Assembly: GCA_036227345.1 (NCBI GenBank) | Contig: CP109468.1 | Span: 3,472,001 to 3,536,000 of the forward strand | DNA: 64,000 nucleotides | Direction of reading: 5' to 3' | Source of the DNA: Streptomyces sp. NBC_01463 | GTDB taxonomy: Bacteria > Actinomycetota > Actinomycetes > Streptomycetales > Streptomycetaceae | In this document: positions 63,898 to 64,000 of the stretch, piece by piece | Numbering within the stretch: position 1 is the first letter of the stretch | How the letters are laid out: each line of letters starts with the position of its first letter | Made by a program: the position numbers and the translations under genes | The notes under the pieces: generated by a model | Database searches by the model: none | What the model saw: the letters and a program-made list of their open reading frames with translations, nothing else | What the model was told of the DNA's origin: nothing

Positions 63898-64000
63898 CGC
63901 TCGTCCTCTCCATCTCCAGCTCGACTTCCGTGCCCCCGCCGGGCACCGAACGCAGCCGGGCGGTACCGCCGTTGCGCTGCATCCGGCCGATGATCGACTC
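63881..64000 (-). CDS. sensor histidine kinase, C-terminal 39 residues
   Basis: Runs off the right edge. The visible end, RMQRNGGTARLRSVPGGGT followed by EVELEMERTS, is the last ATP-lid strand of a NarL-type (HisKA_3) kinase. Stop at 63881-63883, overlapping the response-regulator start, so the two are coupled. Confidence 0.85.
   Translation of the reverse strand, partial: ESIIGRMQRNGGTARLRSVPGGGTEVELEMERTSDERDH

Overview
The window is high-G+C actinobacterial chromosome and almost certainly Streptomyces. Codon third positions are nearly all G or C, GTG starts are common, there is a WhiJ-type XRE/DUF397 locus, and the SCO4848-family, DUF3017, DUF5691 and DUF5682 proteins are all present. From memory, the gene order resembles the central S. 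coelicolor region running from the sdh operon down to pcrA. No rRNA, tRNA, IS element, prophage or CRISPR array was found. Perfect hairpin terminators separate several of the units.

Layout. 1-5.0 kb: the N-terminus of a GH20 lipoprotein, an OHCU decarboxylase, and sdhCDAB. 5.1-8.7 kb: a MarR/MFS divergent pair, and a TetR operon (membrane protein, DCC protein, TetR); both have readable operators laid over their promoters. 8.8-18.7 kb: peptide-binding protein, metallophosphoesterase, SCO4848-family protein, D-Ala-D-Ala carboxypeptidase, YihY/BrkB protein, a DprE1/DprE2-like pair, 2H phosphoesterase, trpS. 19-29.3 kb: rocD, a DMT-like protein, MerR with a divergent oxidoreductase, NUDIX, an accessory-looking WhiJ-like locus with four overlapping small genes, MocR with an AhpD-like protein, a PEP-mutase-like protein, mdh. 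29.5-42.8 kb: a transmembrane XRE/DUF2690 protein, folD, DUF3017, an RDD protein, purN-purH, a PerM homologue, a membrane-anchored XRE/sigma-like fusion, sucC-sucD. 43-53.6 kb: two secreted low-complexity proteins, then a five-gene AAA/DUF5682/VWA // SWIM/DUF5691 system. 53.7-64 kb: an IcmB-like protein, a lipase, M23 peptidase, pcrA, two NlpC/P60 hydrolases, and a response regulator with the tail of its kinase.

The most interesting region is 45.4-53.6 kb. A MoxR-type AAA ATPase, a DUF5682 protein and a VWA protein form one translationally coupled operon. It diverges from a SWIM zinc-finger/DUF5691 operon. The 118-bp gap holds a perfect 10-bp inverted repeat whose arms are two back-to-back promoters of the RecA-independent DNA-damage type (PafBC type, TTGTCRGTG-N8-TAnnnT). 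The rightward one matches fully and would give a leaderless SWIM mRNA; the leftward one has one mismatch in its -10. The helicase gene pcrA, 9 kb away, has the same promoter type with one mismatch. This suggests a damage-inducible chaperone or conflict system co-regulated with repair.

Other readable regulation: a c-di-AMP (ydaO-type) riboswitch in front of the first NlpC/P60 gene; a MerR promoter with the diagnostic 20-bp spacer; paired TTGAAC-NN-GTTCAA palindromes on the TetR operon; and paired TTCG-N4-CGAA palindromes between marR and its MFS gene. Central metabolism (sdhCDAB, mdh, sucCD) and one-carbon/purine genes (folD, purN, purH) form the conserved backbone. The 21.3-28.2 kb stretch looks like the most variable part.
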